Assembly (NCBI GenBank): GCA_022478985.1
Contig: JAKSZP010015895.1
Coordinates: 62,001-126,000, forward strand
From: Massospora cicadina
Lineage: Eukaryota; Entomophthoromycota; Entomophthoromycetes; Entomophthorales; Entomophthoraceae
Direction: 5' to 3'
Length of the DNA: 64,000 nt
Shown: in pieces, positions 31,084-42,339 of the stretch
Layout: every line of letters begins with the position of its first letter
Position numbering within the stretch: the stretch's first letter is position 1
Translations under genes and position numbers: made by a program
The notes under the pieces: model-generated
The model's input: the letters and a program-made list of their open reading frames with translations, nothing else
The model's database searches: none
Told to the model about the DNA's origin: nothing

Positions 31084-31940
31084 TGTTAGGAGAGTGTCTA
31101 TAACTCTCCTGTTCCCAATGTGGCAGTGTGCGGTGCACCAGGCCAATGCCAGAGGACTAGCTGTTAGTGCCAAAGTTATTAGAGCTCAGCAGAGGGTGCT
31201 GGAGCAATAACAGCTTAGGCATAGAATAGTGAGATTTATGATAAGAACCCCATTAGAAGTGGCATAGTGCACATATCGGAGAGGGTTAAGTGACCCAGGT
31301 TGGAGGGAACCTGGACAAACAAATTGGTGCATGAGTTGAGAGCTGCAAGGTCCTTGCAATGGCAAGGATAATGGAGTGTGAGACCTCCTCAAAGAGGTTC
31401 ACGCACAGGAGCAATTGGAATACCATAAAATTGTAAAATAACATAAACGGGAAAAAGGTTTATTTGCAAAGTTGACCAACAAGAAATGTTGGTCAAGAAA
31501 AACATATTTAAGCTTGAGTGGGGAAATAGGGGTTATGCTGCAGTGGGCCCAAGCACCAACTCACCAATAAGGTACAAAGCCATTTGAGTTGGTTGAATAG
31601 GCTGAAACCAACTTCACTCAAGTGATCAATTGAAGTTGGATTCAACCTGAACGTGTTATTTTGAAAATGGAACAGGTTTCAAAACCCCGCTCCTTGACAA
31701 ACCAAATCAAACCATCCGCTTTTATTCAGTAGATTGTTCATTTTAATGCCTGGCTCAATGTCAGGGGCTGGGTATTTGGTACACCACTAGTCCCAACCTG
31801 GGAATATTTTTCTCAAACCCAGCGTTAGTCCAGGATGTGCCTCAGGTCAAGAAAGGCCTGCAGCTTTACCTTCTGGGCCTCCTGGCGCACAGCCTTGTCT
31901 TTGGGGTTGGTCCTCACTATTATGTCATGTGCACATGACA
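31084..31940 (-). repeat. Ty3-B 5' LTR
   Basis: It starts TGTTAGGAGAGTGTCTATAA and ends CATGTGCACATGACA on the plus strand, 857 bp. The target duplication ATACC follows at 31941-31945, after which the composite repeat resumes with CCCCAGCCATAAGACATATC. Confidence 0.85.
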
Positions 31941-31945
31941 ATACC

Positions 31946-32765
31946 CCCCAGCCATAAGACATATCAAAACTGGATTATAGAATTTTTCTCACAAATACAA
32001 ATTATTTTTATATATGGATTGTGTCCAAGTGTAAACTATAAGCAACTTAGAATATATAGTACTGAGTATATAAATTATAAATACCTATTATAAGTCAGTT
32101 AAAATATGGTGCCAACTATAAAAAGAGTTTTATTGAGTAGGCTTAATTTCTCAATTATTTCATACTTTTTAGAGCTTTTTTAAAGGAGGTTCTTTTTTCC
32201 CAAAATTTTTTTTGAGAAGGTTCTTTTTTTCCCAAAAATTTTACCCCTAGCTCTTTTCCCCTCAAAAAATTAGTGCATTTTTAAAAGTGGCTCTTTTTCC
32301 TACTTTTATTAAATATTACTATCTCTATATATCATTTTTGACCCCTTACTATTTCTCTATAAAATTAAACCTTATTGTATATCTTTATATATATTATCTT
32401 ATAAACAAATATACTAATAATCTATTTTATTAAATTTAGTTGATTTCATTGGTCAAATTATATTAAATCTATTGATCACCATCTACAATACTCATTTTAA
32501 TAAATTTAGTTATTTTATTGGTCAACGTATGTCAAATTTACTGAACACCAGCTACAGTAATTCACTTTATTAGATTTGGTTGCTTTTATTAGTCAAAATA
32601 TGGTACATTTATTGATTGTTATCAAAAATAATTCATTTTTATTAAATTTAGATGAGTTTATTGGTCAAATTATGTAAAAATGATAGCCATCCATAATGAT
32701 TTAAGCTCATCCTGCTATGAGCTCATACTGACTGAATTTTGAATATATCCCCAGCCATATGACAT
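31946..32765. repeat. Composite repeat, end of unit 3 and unit 4
   Basis: Bases 31946-31965 finish unit 3. Unit 4 then repeats the palindrome centre and right arm (ATTATAGAATTTTTCTCAC, GTTTTATTGAGTAGGCTTAA), the AGCTCTTTTCCCCTC block, the ~70-bp minisatellite (32420-32700) and AGCTCATCCTGCTATGAGCT. Confidence 0.6.
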
Positions 32766-33075
32766 CAAAAGTGCTTCGAAGCTATCGCTTCACCAATTCC
32801 GGAAAAAAGTTTATCCAGAGCTATATTAGTCCCACAAGTATCCATCGCTTCCGAGCCCATTTTGCTATTTACTAAATTAATGGGCAGATACTTGACCAAT
32901 AGTTACAAAAGTAAAATGGGACCTAAGTTGGAGCATCCTCTATTTTTGGAGAAGATGATCATCCAAATCAGTCCAGTATTTTCAGTTATGCATGAAAAAA
33001 TATAGAAAAAAAAGAAAAAAATATACATACAGGTCTAATTGATAACCTTCTTTTTCGAAGTCAGTTAAAAGGAAA
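32766..33075. repeat. Composite repeat tail 2
   Basis: Second copy of the tail at 12850-13150: GAAGCTATCGCTTCACCAAT, TTAGTCCCACAAGTATCCAT, TTGGAGCATCCTC, and the end TTGATAACCTTCTTTTTCGA-AGTCAGTTAAAAGG. It marks the right end of the array. Confidence 0.6.
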
Positions 33076-34207
33076 AGAAATAGTAATGATTGATAAACAG
33101 TTTAAAAGTTAGACTGAACAAAAAGACAAATTTAGTCACTATTGGTAGATGACTGTTATAACAATAAATATCTGAAACCTAGTTTAGATTGAATAAATTT
33201 AATAAATATATTTATTGATCTTGTCAACTAATACTAAGGGTTCTACTTTTGACTCTTTCAATTACAACTTTGCATCACCAGTGATTTGTCTAGTTAACTT
33301 TTCAAGAAAGGGTTAGGTTCATAGATTGTTCTTTTGGCAAAGCTTGATAGTTCTATAACTATACTCATATTTGGATAATTTTAAATCAATAATTATGGGT
33401 TTAAATTTTCAGTCTGTCTCAAATAGGATTTTATTCACTTAAAAAAGAAGGATTAGTTTCAAAAAGGCCTGATTAGATCAGGTGAGCATTTTAAATGTTG
33501 CCACTTGAACTAAAAGTTTATACCATCAAATATATATTGTGGCACAAATAGCATGCATAGGTTATTCTGTGCATGATCAAACTGATCCATACAATAATCT
33601 ATTTTTATTTTTGTAGGATCAGTGCTATGGACTACCTCCGGTGAATGTTATAGAAAGAGCCTACATTTTTACTATTTAAGCTATCACTGATTTACTGTTA
33701 AAGTTTAATTTTTTATTACTTTAATTTATCTTACTTCTAATTTATCAGTATAATATATATTCTAAATCCAGTGGATTCCCTATCTAAGCTGAGCAGATCC
33801 TAAACTGGCATAATCAACATATCAGATTTGAATGTTTCAAAATTCTGATAATAATGGTGCACATAGCACCAACCATCATGAAGTTTCCCATAATTTAGAA
33901 ACCTTATGACAATATCAAGCCAAAACTCATTATATAGTGGTCTGATATGAAACAAGATTATTATGGGAACTTTGTGTATATTGAAATTATAATAGGATCC
34001 TTATAATAAATCAGGTAGGGGTATATAATTAAGTTAAAGGATCAAGGTTAGAAACCTTAGAGAGATCTTAAGTTAATTACTCTCTTCTCCAATTTAAATT
34101 ATCTGATCTACTTTTATATTTCATAAAAATGATCTAATATTGATATAGATCTAGATAATTTACAACTATTTTATATAATCTTTTCCTTATATTATAGTAA
34201 TACTTTT
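33076..34207. other. AT-rich unique region, no gene seen
   Basis: No ORF above 60 codons starts here and I find no copy elsewhere in the window. It may be upstream sequence of the receptor gene. Short exons hidden between tiny introns cannot be excluded in such AT-rich DNA. Confidence 0.3.
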
Positions 34208-34224
34208 TTAAGCTACTAACTTAA

Positions 34225-34509
34225 ATTTTCAAATTTTATTTGAGGTGGGCCAACCTGGGGACAATACTGTACCAATCAGGGAAGTGAAGAAAATGGGAAA
34301 GGAGGATAAACCCTGGAAAACCTCCATGCGCAGCGTATGATAGGCCAGGAACTCCATGGACCGCCTTTGCTATTCGCTATCTCAGTTTGGGGCATTGGTG
34401 TGCAAAACCAACACAGTCAAAATCGTCCCCTACCCAAAGTCCATTACCGGGATCAAACTCGGGGAGGAGTGGTAGAAGGTCCATACTCTACCACTAGGGT
34501 ATCCTCCCC
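34225..34509 (-). mobile_element. tRNA-derived SINE copy 2 (full length, 17-bp target duplication)
   Basis: The perfect duplication TTAAGCTACTAACTTAA lies at 34208-34224 and 34510-34526. Read on the minus strand it starts GGGGAGGATACCCTAGTGGT, with AGAGTATGG following as an A-box-like stretch. Then come a CTACCAC segment, the B-box-like GAGTTTGATCCC, and the body shared by all copies (GACTTTGGGTAGGGGACGAT, GGCGGTCCATGGAGTTCCTG). It ends CCTCAAATAAAATTTGAAAA. This is the copy with the complete tRNA-like head. Confidence 0.85.
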
Positions 34510-34676
34510 TTAAGCTACTAACTTAAGTTATAAAAATATTTCAATATAAAGATATAGTAAGGTTGGCTCAGCTTGATCATAATAAAAAGTAAAGATATAT
34601 TATATAGTGGCAATTAAAATTTTTAATTTTATATCACTTATTTTTATTATAGAGCTTTAAATTAAGCTAATCTATT

Positions 34677-34693
34677 TTTTTAGTACTAGATGG
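34677..34693 (-). mobile_element. ~18-nt micro-retroposon, copy 3
   Basis: The minus-strand insert reads CCATCTAGTACT plus an A-tail of about six. It is flanked by the duplication TAAGCTAATCTAT (13 bp, or 14 with an ambiguous T) at 34663-34675 and 34694-34706. It lies about 240 bases upstream of the receptor start codon. Confidence 0.7.
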
Positions 34694-34934
34694 TAAGCTA
34701 ATCTATTATATCTTTAATTTTTAGTTAGTTAGTTAACTATATAATTAGATGATACTATATAAATTCCTTATTGAATAGTGGTAAAAAGCTAATTGATCCT
34801 GTTATAATTCTTTATGACAGTAATATTTGATCCTAGATAAGTATCAATTTTTAATGGATAGTATCGAGAACATTTTGGATATCTATAGCTACTAAAACTA
34901 TAAAATAGTTAGCATCTATTTCAAGGATCATAAA

Positions 34935-36267
34935 ATGGGTTTGAGCTTTTTTGATTATAATTCTCCTCAATCTGTAGCTGTGAACTGGGCAAGTATTATC
35001 AGTTCTCTTATTATCCTTTCATATGTTATATTTCTAAGTAAGTAATTTTTATCTTATAGATACTAATATATACTAGAATTTAGAAGACCAGTCTATTTAG
35101 ATCGAGTGTCACTTAAGATTCAAGTTGCTATTGCATTCATCGATATTATTCGTCATTTAAACTATATTTATGGTTCAAATTTAGGTGCAGCCTTTTGTGA
35201 ATTTAGTGCATTTCTATATTTCTTTTGCTTTCATCTTTAATACCTTCTTAAATACTGCAATTGCTCTAAACTTACAAATTATCTATCTCCATGAATGGAT
35301 CCCATTTCAGAATTTAAGATTTTACTTATACTTAATCCCTATTCTACTTGCTATGACTATAGATCTAGTACCTTTCAGTAAGTCTTATTATTTATCACTA
35401 ATAATATAGCAATGGATGCTTATGGAAGATCGTTTTATGGCTTTTGCTATCTTAGGCTTGGCTTAAAAAACCGTGAAATGATGAAGACTTTCTTGCTTTA
35501 TGCAACTAATCTTCCATTATTGATATACTGCTTTATTATTCCAGTCATTCTGATGCTTAAACTTTTTTTGACCAGATATAACTATGAAGATATCCAGGAC
35601 TCAGAAACACATCCCCTTTTATCACCAATACGAAATTTACTATCGAGAACTTTGGGACTCAGAGTGTAAGAGTATGTTTACTATAATCTAATTCTCTCAT
35701 AGGTCACTTTATCCTTTAGCTTGCTCTTTGTGTCATACAGGAACTATAATTATCAATTTATATGTCTCTTTAACTAAAAATGATAATCTCGTACTTGCTT
35801 CTTGTGGATATTTTGGCTTATGTATTTATGGCTTAGTAAATCTCTTATGTTTTCTACTTGATCCTTATATTCAAGAATCTTGGAATCCTCCACAACTTCT
35901 CATTGATGAGCAAATCAATACAGATTCTGAGCAGAAACTATATCCTGATACTGATAGAACTAAGATAAATTCTAACTATAGTGCCACTAAGGAATCAAGC
36001 TCTGAGCCAGAAAATATACTTTCAAACCAACAAGCATCAAGTTCAAGATCAAACGGAACAAGTACTATAAATGGTAATTCAAGCCAAAAACGACAAGCAA
36101 GGTCTGAAAAGCCTAAGAAAACTGTCAGATTTGACCTTGACTCAACAAGATATTATATTGCACCAATTCCTATTCCTGGCGCAAGAAGCCCTGATGAATA
36201 TAGAAGGGAGGCTTGGCTTACAACTGATCTTCATCTAGATATAAGAAAGCAATTTAGGCTCAATTGA
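34935..36267 (+). CDS. Seven-transmembrane receptor (GPCR-like), spliced
   Basis: It starts at ATG 34935 (MGLSFFDYNSPQSVAVNWAS). Introns with GT-AG ends lie at 35038-35076 (39 nt), 35378-35409 (32 nt) and 35666-35702 (37 nt). Each has a GTAAG donor; the first two have CTAAT-type branch text and all end in TAG. TM1 is ASIISSLIILSYVIFL. The loop RRPVYLDRVSLKIQ and TM2 follow. TM3 starts at AFCEFSAFLYFF, TM4 is FYLYLIPILLAMTIDLVPF, and loop 2 has a Cys in YGFCYLRLG. TM5 is LPLLIYCFIIPVILMLKLFL, TM6 YPLACSLCHTGTIIINLYV, TM7 GLCIYGLVNLLCFLLDPYIQ. A Ser-rich tail of about 120 residues follows. The order fits cAMP-receptor/GPR1-like fungal receptors; the ligand is unknown. A one-base frame change between 35185 and 35237 in TM3 is unexplained: it may be an assembly error or a disabling mutation. 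Confidence 0.75.
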
Positions 36268-36332
36268 ATAAAGGTTAATTTTTATAAAATTGTTATGCTT
36301 GATGTATTATAAGATTTTATAAACTTGCTGTA

Positions 36333-36338
36333 AATAAA
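36333..36338 (+). terminator. Poly(A) signal candidate of the receptor gene
   Basis: AATAAA occurs 66 bases after the stop codon, within TGTAAATAAAAG. An earlier AATAAA (36267-36272) overlaps the stop region and is less likely. Confidence 0.4.
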
Positions 36339-36430
36339 AGATTAGAATTAAATTTTTATATAAAAGTTACTAAAATTATTCTTTTGTATTATCTATGTAT
36401 AGATTTAAGGACAATAAAGGCATGATAGGT

Positions 36431-36444
36431 CTAGTACTAAAAAA
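36431..36444 (+). mobile_element. 14-nt micro-retroposon, copy 4
   Basis: The insert is CTAGTACT plus six A, flanked by GGCATGATAGGT (36419-36430) and GGTATGATAGGT (36445-36456), one mismatch. It is the shortest of the four inserts and lies about 160 bases downstream of the receptor stop codon. Alone it would be unremarkable; the match to the other three supports it. Confidence 0.6.
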
Positions 36445-36510
36445 GGTATGATAGGTGATATCAAAATACTTAATATGTAAAAAATTAAAGTATATATAAA
36501 GATTGAAACT

Positions 36511-36760
36511 CTGGACCCTCTACCACTGCCTCCCGAGTTCGATCCCGGTAATGGACTTTGGGTAGGGGACGATTTTGACTGTGTTGGTTTTGCACACCAA
36601 TGCCCCAAACTGAGATAGCGAATAGCAAAGGCGGTCCATGGAGTTCCTGGCCTATCATACGCCGCGCATGGAGGTTTTCCGGGTTTTATCCTCCTTTCCC
36701 ATTTTCTTCACTTCCCTAATCGGTGCGGTATTGTCCCCAGGTCAGCCCACCTCGAATAAA
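36511..36760 (+). mobile_element. tRNA-derived SINE copy 3 (17-bp target duplication)
   Basis: The perfect duplication ATATAAAGATTGAAACT lies at 36494-36510 and 36761-36777. The head is 5'-truncated and the copy opens CTCTGGACCCTCTACCACTG. It contains the B-box GAGTTCGATCCCGG and ends CCCACCTCGAATAAA. It is very close in sequence to copies 1 and 2, so the family was active fairly recently. Confidence 0.85.
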
Positions 36761-36790
36761 ATATAAAGATTGAAACTTAATAATCACGAG

Positions 36791-37066
36791 AAGATGTCCT
36801 AATGGTAATTTGTAAGCCCAATTTCACTGCTTCCCTGGTTTGATCCTGATGAACCTGGGAAGGGGACAATATGACTTGAGTTAGAGCTTCACACCAATGC
36901 CCTAAAGTTAGATAACAAATAGCAATGCAGTCCATGGAATACCTGGCCTATCAGAAACGTTGCATGTGGAGATTTTTTCCAGGATTGACATTCCTTTCTC
37001 TTCCTTTCAATCCTCTTTATTAGTGTAGTAAAATTTTCTTTGGGTGAACTACCTTTAATAATGAAG
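36791..37066 (+). mobile_element. tRNA-derived SINE copy 4, diverged
   Basis: It opens AAGATGTCCTAATGGTAATT (A-box region), has the B-box-like CTGGTTTGATCC and the body landmarks GGGAAGGGGACAAT, TTCACACCAATGCCCTAAAG, CAGTCCATGGAATACCTGGC. Flanking TAATAATCACGAG (36778-36790) and TAATAATCATGAG (37067-37079) are a 13-bp duplication with one mismatch. It is clearly older than copies 1-3. Confidence 0.75.
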
Positions 37067-37300
37067 TAATAATCATGAGTCTTTTACTTTTTTACAAATG
37101 GAGAGCTCCAATTTAAACTATATATTACAATTAGATAGAAAGTATAAATATGTAATACTTTTATCTTCTAGTGATTTTATGTTAGACTAGTAATATGTCA
37201 AAGCAAATACCTTATTTGCCTTATAAATTGAGTATACTTTTTATTGTATTTCTATATGTAATTATTAGTTTATCCTAAGGTCAAAAAGGTCTATAACACA

Positions 37301-38237
37301 TGTCAGAATTGCAGATGACCACATAATCCAACCCTTTGACCAAATATGAGATTTGACAATTAGATTATAATTGTATAGGATTGGCAATAGTGGCTGATTG
37401 ATAAGAATATCATTGAACATCATTCTCAATGATATTAGAGGTTGCCAACTAATGAATTAATGTCAGGCATCATCCCCAATGATAATTGAGGCTGCTGACA
37501 GATAATTTTATTGGGCATTATCCCCAATAAAATTAAGCAATAATTTGACATTGGGATAACACCCAATAGTCAAATTATAGGGAATCATTCAAGAGTGAAA
37601 TGGATTGGAGTCATTGGAATCTACCAAAATGTTCAAATGCCAGAGAAAGAGTAAAATTATCATCAGGCAAAATAATTGATTTCATATACTTAATACCAAT
37701 TGTTTGGTCCACCAAACACTTGAGGATTATGCTGCCTAAGAAACCCAAGGCAACAGTACCCAATGAGATTTAGTGCCTTACACTGAGGGTCAAAACCAGT
37801 ATAGGAGCACAAATATTCTCATCCGACAGCTAAAAAGTTGTGCTAATTCTAACTATAAAAACCCTAAATTTTCCCTAACAAAATTAGATCAAATTGATAT
37901 TAGCTTAGTTGTTTAAACATTGGTTGTTTTAAACATTACTCTTAAGAGAAGAGTGCAAGTATCAGATTTCTTTAGGTTAGCAATATCAAAATTTTCACTT
38001 AGCTCTGTGAGAAGGGAATAGGAAAAGTGTTCCCTACCAATACAAAAACATCTTCAAGACAAAGAAGCATCAGTTTAGCGTTGGACTTAACTCTCAACGT
38101 AGCTTTTGGGCAATCAACCTTAATAATAGTCTTCATACTATTATTGTCCCAGTTCATATTAATCAGTGCAAGGATCCATAAATCCGTGCAGTTGAAATCT
38201 AGTGCCAGAAGAGAGCCACAAAACCCAAGATTTTAGT
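37301..38237 (+). repeat. Ty3-C 5' LTR
   Basis: It starts TGTCAGAATTGCAGATGACC and ends about CCAAGATTTTAGT. It matches the 3' LTR along its length, including GGTTGTTTTAAACATTACTC and GAGAAGAGTGCAAGTATCAG. The end position is uncertain by a few bases. Confidence 0.8.
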
Positions 38238-38290
38238 TTTAATGCTCATTACAGGGGTAGTTGAGTTATCAAAAGCCATATAAAAATAAT

Positions 38291-39620
38291 GATGTCTTTT
38301 AAGGAAGAGCTTTGGAAGCTCTGGGCGGAACTACAGACCATTAATGAAAATGTGCTCAGCTCAGCATCTCAGGCAATTTTAGTACATTAGAGAAGCGCAT
38401 GATTAAGGTGGAGGAGACGCTTTAATAATTAGGAATAGTTAATAATGACTTATGTGGAAAAGTTGCCTCTTTGAAGTGGAAAGAGGGTGAACTTGTCAAG
38501 GAAATTTTATTTTAGAAAACTAAATGGGAAGCAGATTGAGAACGCATTCAACAGTTTCATGTGGAGTTGGCAAAAATGACCAAGCATATAGAAGAATTGG
38601 AGAAACATAAATGTAATTGTAAACAATTTGAGGCAAATGATGCCAAAGTGAAGGCATGTGAAACGCCAATCAATAAGTCCTCTCCACCCCAAAACATGCT
38701 TAAACCATTTTCTGGTGTATCATAAATGACTTCCAAAGTCACTCCAATGGCTTCTTGAGTAGCTGGGTCAGAATATCCTATCAGAAGAGCAACTGAGAAA
38801 TTTTAAAATACACCAAAATTGACCACCTTTCACTGGGATAATACCCTAGCATTTTTATGCTTATTTGAGATGATCATGTTTGGTTATGCAGACTGACAAA
38901 AACAGTGACTGTAATGAACTGCCTTAGCACAGGCTTTTAAAATCTGGTGCTTCCTCACCTCAATGGGGACAATTGGACATATGCAGAAGCCAAAGCCACC
39001 ATTATGTTGGAGTTTGGAAGCCCTACTCATATGGCAAATTATAAACAAGAGTTCATGGGTATCCAATTCCTCAAAGATGAGACTTTGGCTAGTTTTGCTG
39101 ACTGTTTTTACCAAAAAGCTCAGCTCTTGGAAGGAGCAAATGTGTTAAGTAACTTTGATGCACGCATAGCCATGCAGTTGGCACTTTAGGCCTACCAAAA
39201 CTTGCATCAGATTATAGTGGTAGCACTAGTGACTAAAACAATGACCTCTCAGATGGTAGACCATCTGAAGATGCTTGAAGCCATGTTTGGTGCTCCTAAT
39301 TGTACTTTTAAAGTAATTCAAATGAAGGCCCAAGATATTGTCAAATTTGCCAAGCCATCTAAAGAGTCTGAGGGTTAAGTTGTGTTGGAAAGTAAACCTG
39401 AAGTTCAAAAATGAGTTGGCAAATTGCTGTTTACAATGCGGAAAGTTGGGCCGTGTAATTGCCCAGTGTCAGAAAAGAAAGCCAAAGGATCAGATTAATC
39501 CCATTCAACCTCAAGAGACTGGTTTATATTTAGGAAAAAGACCAGCAGTCTATATCAGGGACAATCTAGTACTGCTGATAAACCTGTCCCACCTGACATA
39601 AGAGGGAGAAAATCAATATC
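38291..39620 (+). pseudogene. Ty3-C Gag
   Basis: It starts MSFKEELWKLWAELQTINEN, matching the Gag start of Ty3-A, and a coiled-coil-like stretch follows. The capsid-like part contains LNGDNWTYAEAKATIMLEFG and KQEFMGIQFLKDETLASFAD (38955-39110). The nucleocapsid motif near 39424 reads CLQCGKLGRVIAQC: the histidine of CX2CX4HX4C is Arg. It is read in several frames with stops. Confidence 0.75.
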
Positions 39621-39899
39621 TCTGATCTATTTGTGGATGACAACTTGCTGGATCTGCTCCATCAGGAAATTAACTTGGATGGTAACACTATAAATTGAGC
39701 CAAAGCAAAAAGGATCAATCCCAAAATTGTTAGTGAGGTTGCTTGACCCTACATATAACAGCTAGCAGATATAGTTAGTACTTCACCAAGGGCCCTGAAG
39801 ATGTAGTCAAAACGAAGTTGGATGAGGCTAACATTTTTTTACCTATCAGCATGATCAAGGAGTCATTCCATGATTTATCCACTTAAATAATCCACACAC

Positions 39900-40380
39900 T
39901 TGATTCATCAAATAAGGACGCTATCCATTTAGTAAATACTTTACTACATTACTCAGAGTGTACCTATGTCAATATTCTAGTCAATAGGATAAGAGTCTGA
40001 GCCATAATTGATAGTGGAGCGTCAACCAACATTGTCTCCACCAAATTAGTGAAACGTATAAAAATATCACCAGATTTGGAGCACTGAAAAGAGTATGGAA
40101 CTTCTGGACCAGACGTTACCATCTCATGTGGAGCCTACAGTGTACTACCACTTCAGTTTGGATTGCTGATGGTGTTAGCTCCCACTATAGTACTGGCCAA
40201 TACAAACTATGATATACTTATCAGGACAGAGTTCTTGAGAAAGTATAGGTTGAAATGTGATCTTGAGGAAAACACCCTGATGATATTGGGGCAGACGTTG
40301 CCTTTGGTTTACCAGTGGAAAGGAGAAATTCTACTGACAAAGAAGAATAACTTTGTCATTTAATTCATAGTGATGGTATT
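39900..40380 (+). pseudogene. Ty3-C aspartic protease
   Basis: It contains AIIDSGASTNIVSTKLVKR near 40010 with an intact D-S-G. The follow-up is VLAPTIVLANTNYDILIRTE and MILGQTLPLVYQ (40163-40363). It is homologous to the Ty3-A and Ty3-D proteases and has internal stops. Confidence 0.75.
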
Positions 40381-40699
40381 ATACCCATTTACTATAAACT
40401 AGTCAGATGGAAACAGAAACCAATGCCAATGGAAATTATGGAGAATTGGGGAATACCTCTAAGGGAAAATACAGAGAACACTATTCCGCTGGGGGCTCAA
40501 ATTATAGTTAACACCAGGTTAATGGTGGAACTTACAGACAGCTTTATGGAGAAATCATCAATCCCTTGAGAAAACAAGGATCAAACTGTGAGTTTTGCCA
40601 GGGATCTTAATGCCAGGTCACAAAAAGATACAAGTATTAGTAGCCAATCTGGGAGAAAAGCTGATGAAAATTGAAAAAAATTAGACCATTACATTTCTG

Positions 40700-41620
40700 C
40701 ACTTGCTCCCAACGGCGGAACTATACACTTTTCATAAATTTGGATCATTTTTTAGAATGGGATTGCTGGCGGAAGTTACTGAAAGTGTCAACATATTAGT
40801 GGATCATGAGCAGCTAGCCAATCTGACTATTAATCAGCAGAAGGATGTGCTCCAATTATTTGAAAAACATCAGATGATATTTACTCAGAACAATCATAAC
40901 TTAGAATGCACAAAAAGCGTACTCCACAAAGTTGATACTAGGGAATTTCCACTGATATTAATGAGACCTGTTTTTAGGTCAAGAGCAGTGGAAGCGGAGG
41001 TCAGTGATGAAATAAGCAAGTTAGTGGAACATGGGTTACTTGTTCTGTCATTGAGCCTATGGGTAAGTCTGATCCTGCTGGTAAAAAAGAAGGGCAGATC
41101 AAATCAAGTAGTGATCAACTATTGCCAAATAAAGAAGATCACTAAAAAAGACTCCTATCTGTTGCCCCAAATTGATGACATGCTTGATTATCTGGGGGAG
41201 GCAAAATACTTTTTGGCTATGGACCTGATTTCAGGCTATTAGCAAATTGATTTACCAAGAGAAGATCTGAAAAAATAATTGATAATTACTGCACAAGGAC
41301 TATACCAGCCAACCAGAATGCCCCAAAGATTATGAAATGCGCTGGTGATTTTTCAGCGTGCAATGGATTCCATACTTAGTGACATGAAGCTATCCTGCAT
41401 GCTAGTATACTTAGGCGATATCAACGTCTTCAATAGGACCTTCACCGATCATTTGGAGCATCTGGAGGAAGTATTCAAGTGGTTGGCAGCGGTGAATCTA
41501 AAAATTAAGCTAAGAAAATGCCACTTTTTAAAAAAAGGAACTTGAAAACTTTGGGTTTGTTATAAGCTCTAATAGATTACAACTGCAAACCATAAAAATA
41601 AAAGCTATCAAGTGGATGTC
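40700..41620 (+). pseudogene. Ty3-C reverse transcriptase
   Basis: Blocks are EISKLVEHGLLVLSLSLWVS, VVINYCQIKKITKKDSYLLP, KYFLAMDLISGY followed by a stop, a degraded RMPQ box, then LVYLGDINVFNRTF near 41400. The catalytic YxDD is Y-L-G-D, so the first Asp is lost. LKIKLRKCHFLKK follows. The 40703-41242 frame is open for 179 codons. Confidence 0.8.
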
Positions 41621-41789
41621 AATCTTGAAAAGTGTTCAGGATATTCAAGTCTTTTTGGAAATGTTTGGGTACTATTGCCAATTTATCAAAGACTTTGCTG
41701 AAATTGCCAAACCTCTATTTTACCTACTCAAGAATCCAAAAAAGAAATTTGTGTGGAATGAAGAGGCCCAGAAGTCATTTGATAAGCTC

Positions 41790-42310
41790 TGAAAATATCT
41801 TATAAGCAGCCCAGTGTTGAAATATCCAAATTTTAGCTGGGAATCTATAATCCAAGTGGATGCCTCATTAACAACGATTGGAGCTATTCTAAGTCAATTA
41901 GATGACAATGAGGATGAACATCCAGTAGCCTATATGAGCAGAACTTTGTTGCCAGTGGAAAGAAACTATACTGTGATGGAGCGAGAGTATCTTGCAGTCA
42001 TCCATGTCTGCAAACAATTCTGAGTCTACATACATGGAATGCACTTTAAAGTCATAACTGACCTTTTGTCTCTAAACTGGCTTCATAATCTGAAGGAACC
42101 AGAAGGCCGGTTGGCCCAATGGGCTTTAAAGCTCCAAGCCTTTCTTTTGAAATTATCCATTGGGCTGGAGTGGTACATCAGAATGCCAACAGATTGTCTC
42201 AATTGCTAGTTGTTCATGTAATCTATCCTCAGGCTGATGCACTATTCCAGTGGATGATCAAAGGAGATATTGGGGATGAACCCCAAGAGATTTGGAATGC
42301 ATTATAAAAA
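41790..42310 (+). pseudogene. Ty3-C RNase H and tether
   Basis: It reads IIQVDASLTTIGAILSQLDD, with the catalytic Asp, then ERNYTVMEREYLAVIHVCKQ. A stop follows, then a degraded D-H-x-L region (LLSLNWL) and the spacer QNANRLSQLLVVHVIYPQAD. It is the counterpart of 22061-22530. Confidence 0.7.
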
Positions 42311-42339
42311 GACATGGAAGATACCAAATTTAAGGACAA

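Larger units (their letters stand above)
16378..31940 (-). mobile_element. Ty3-B: chromodomain Ty3 retrotransposon with nested Ty3-A
   Basis: Two LTRs of about 860 bp bound the element, and the target duplication ATACC lies at 16373-16377 and 31941-31945. The minus-strand order is 5' LTR (31084-31940), a short gag-side region, protease, RT, RNase H and integrase. The integrase is interrupted by Ty3-A at 17657-27251, and its C-terminus with a chromodomain follows, then the 3' LTR. Chromodomains place it among chromoviruses and guide integration by binding modified histones. It is broken by stops and active-site changes. Confidence 0.85.

Noticed and set aside
34440..34509. A functional tRNA gene
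   Set aside because: A- and B-box-like text is present, but the following body recurs in four copies with target duplications. This is the head of a SINE.
39565..39585. Fifth micro-retroposon (AATCTAGTACTGCTG)
   Set aside because: The CTAGTACT core is present, but there is no A-tail and no flanking duplication; it is Ty3-C internal sequence.
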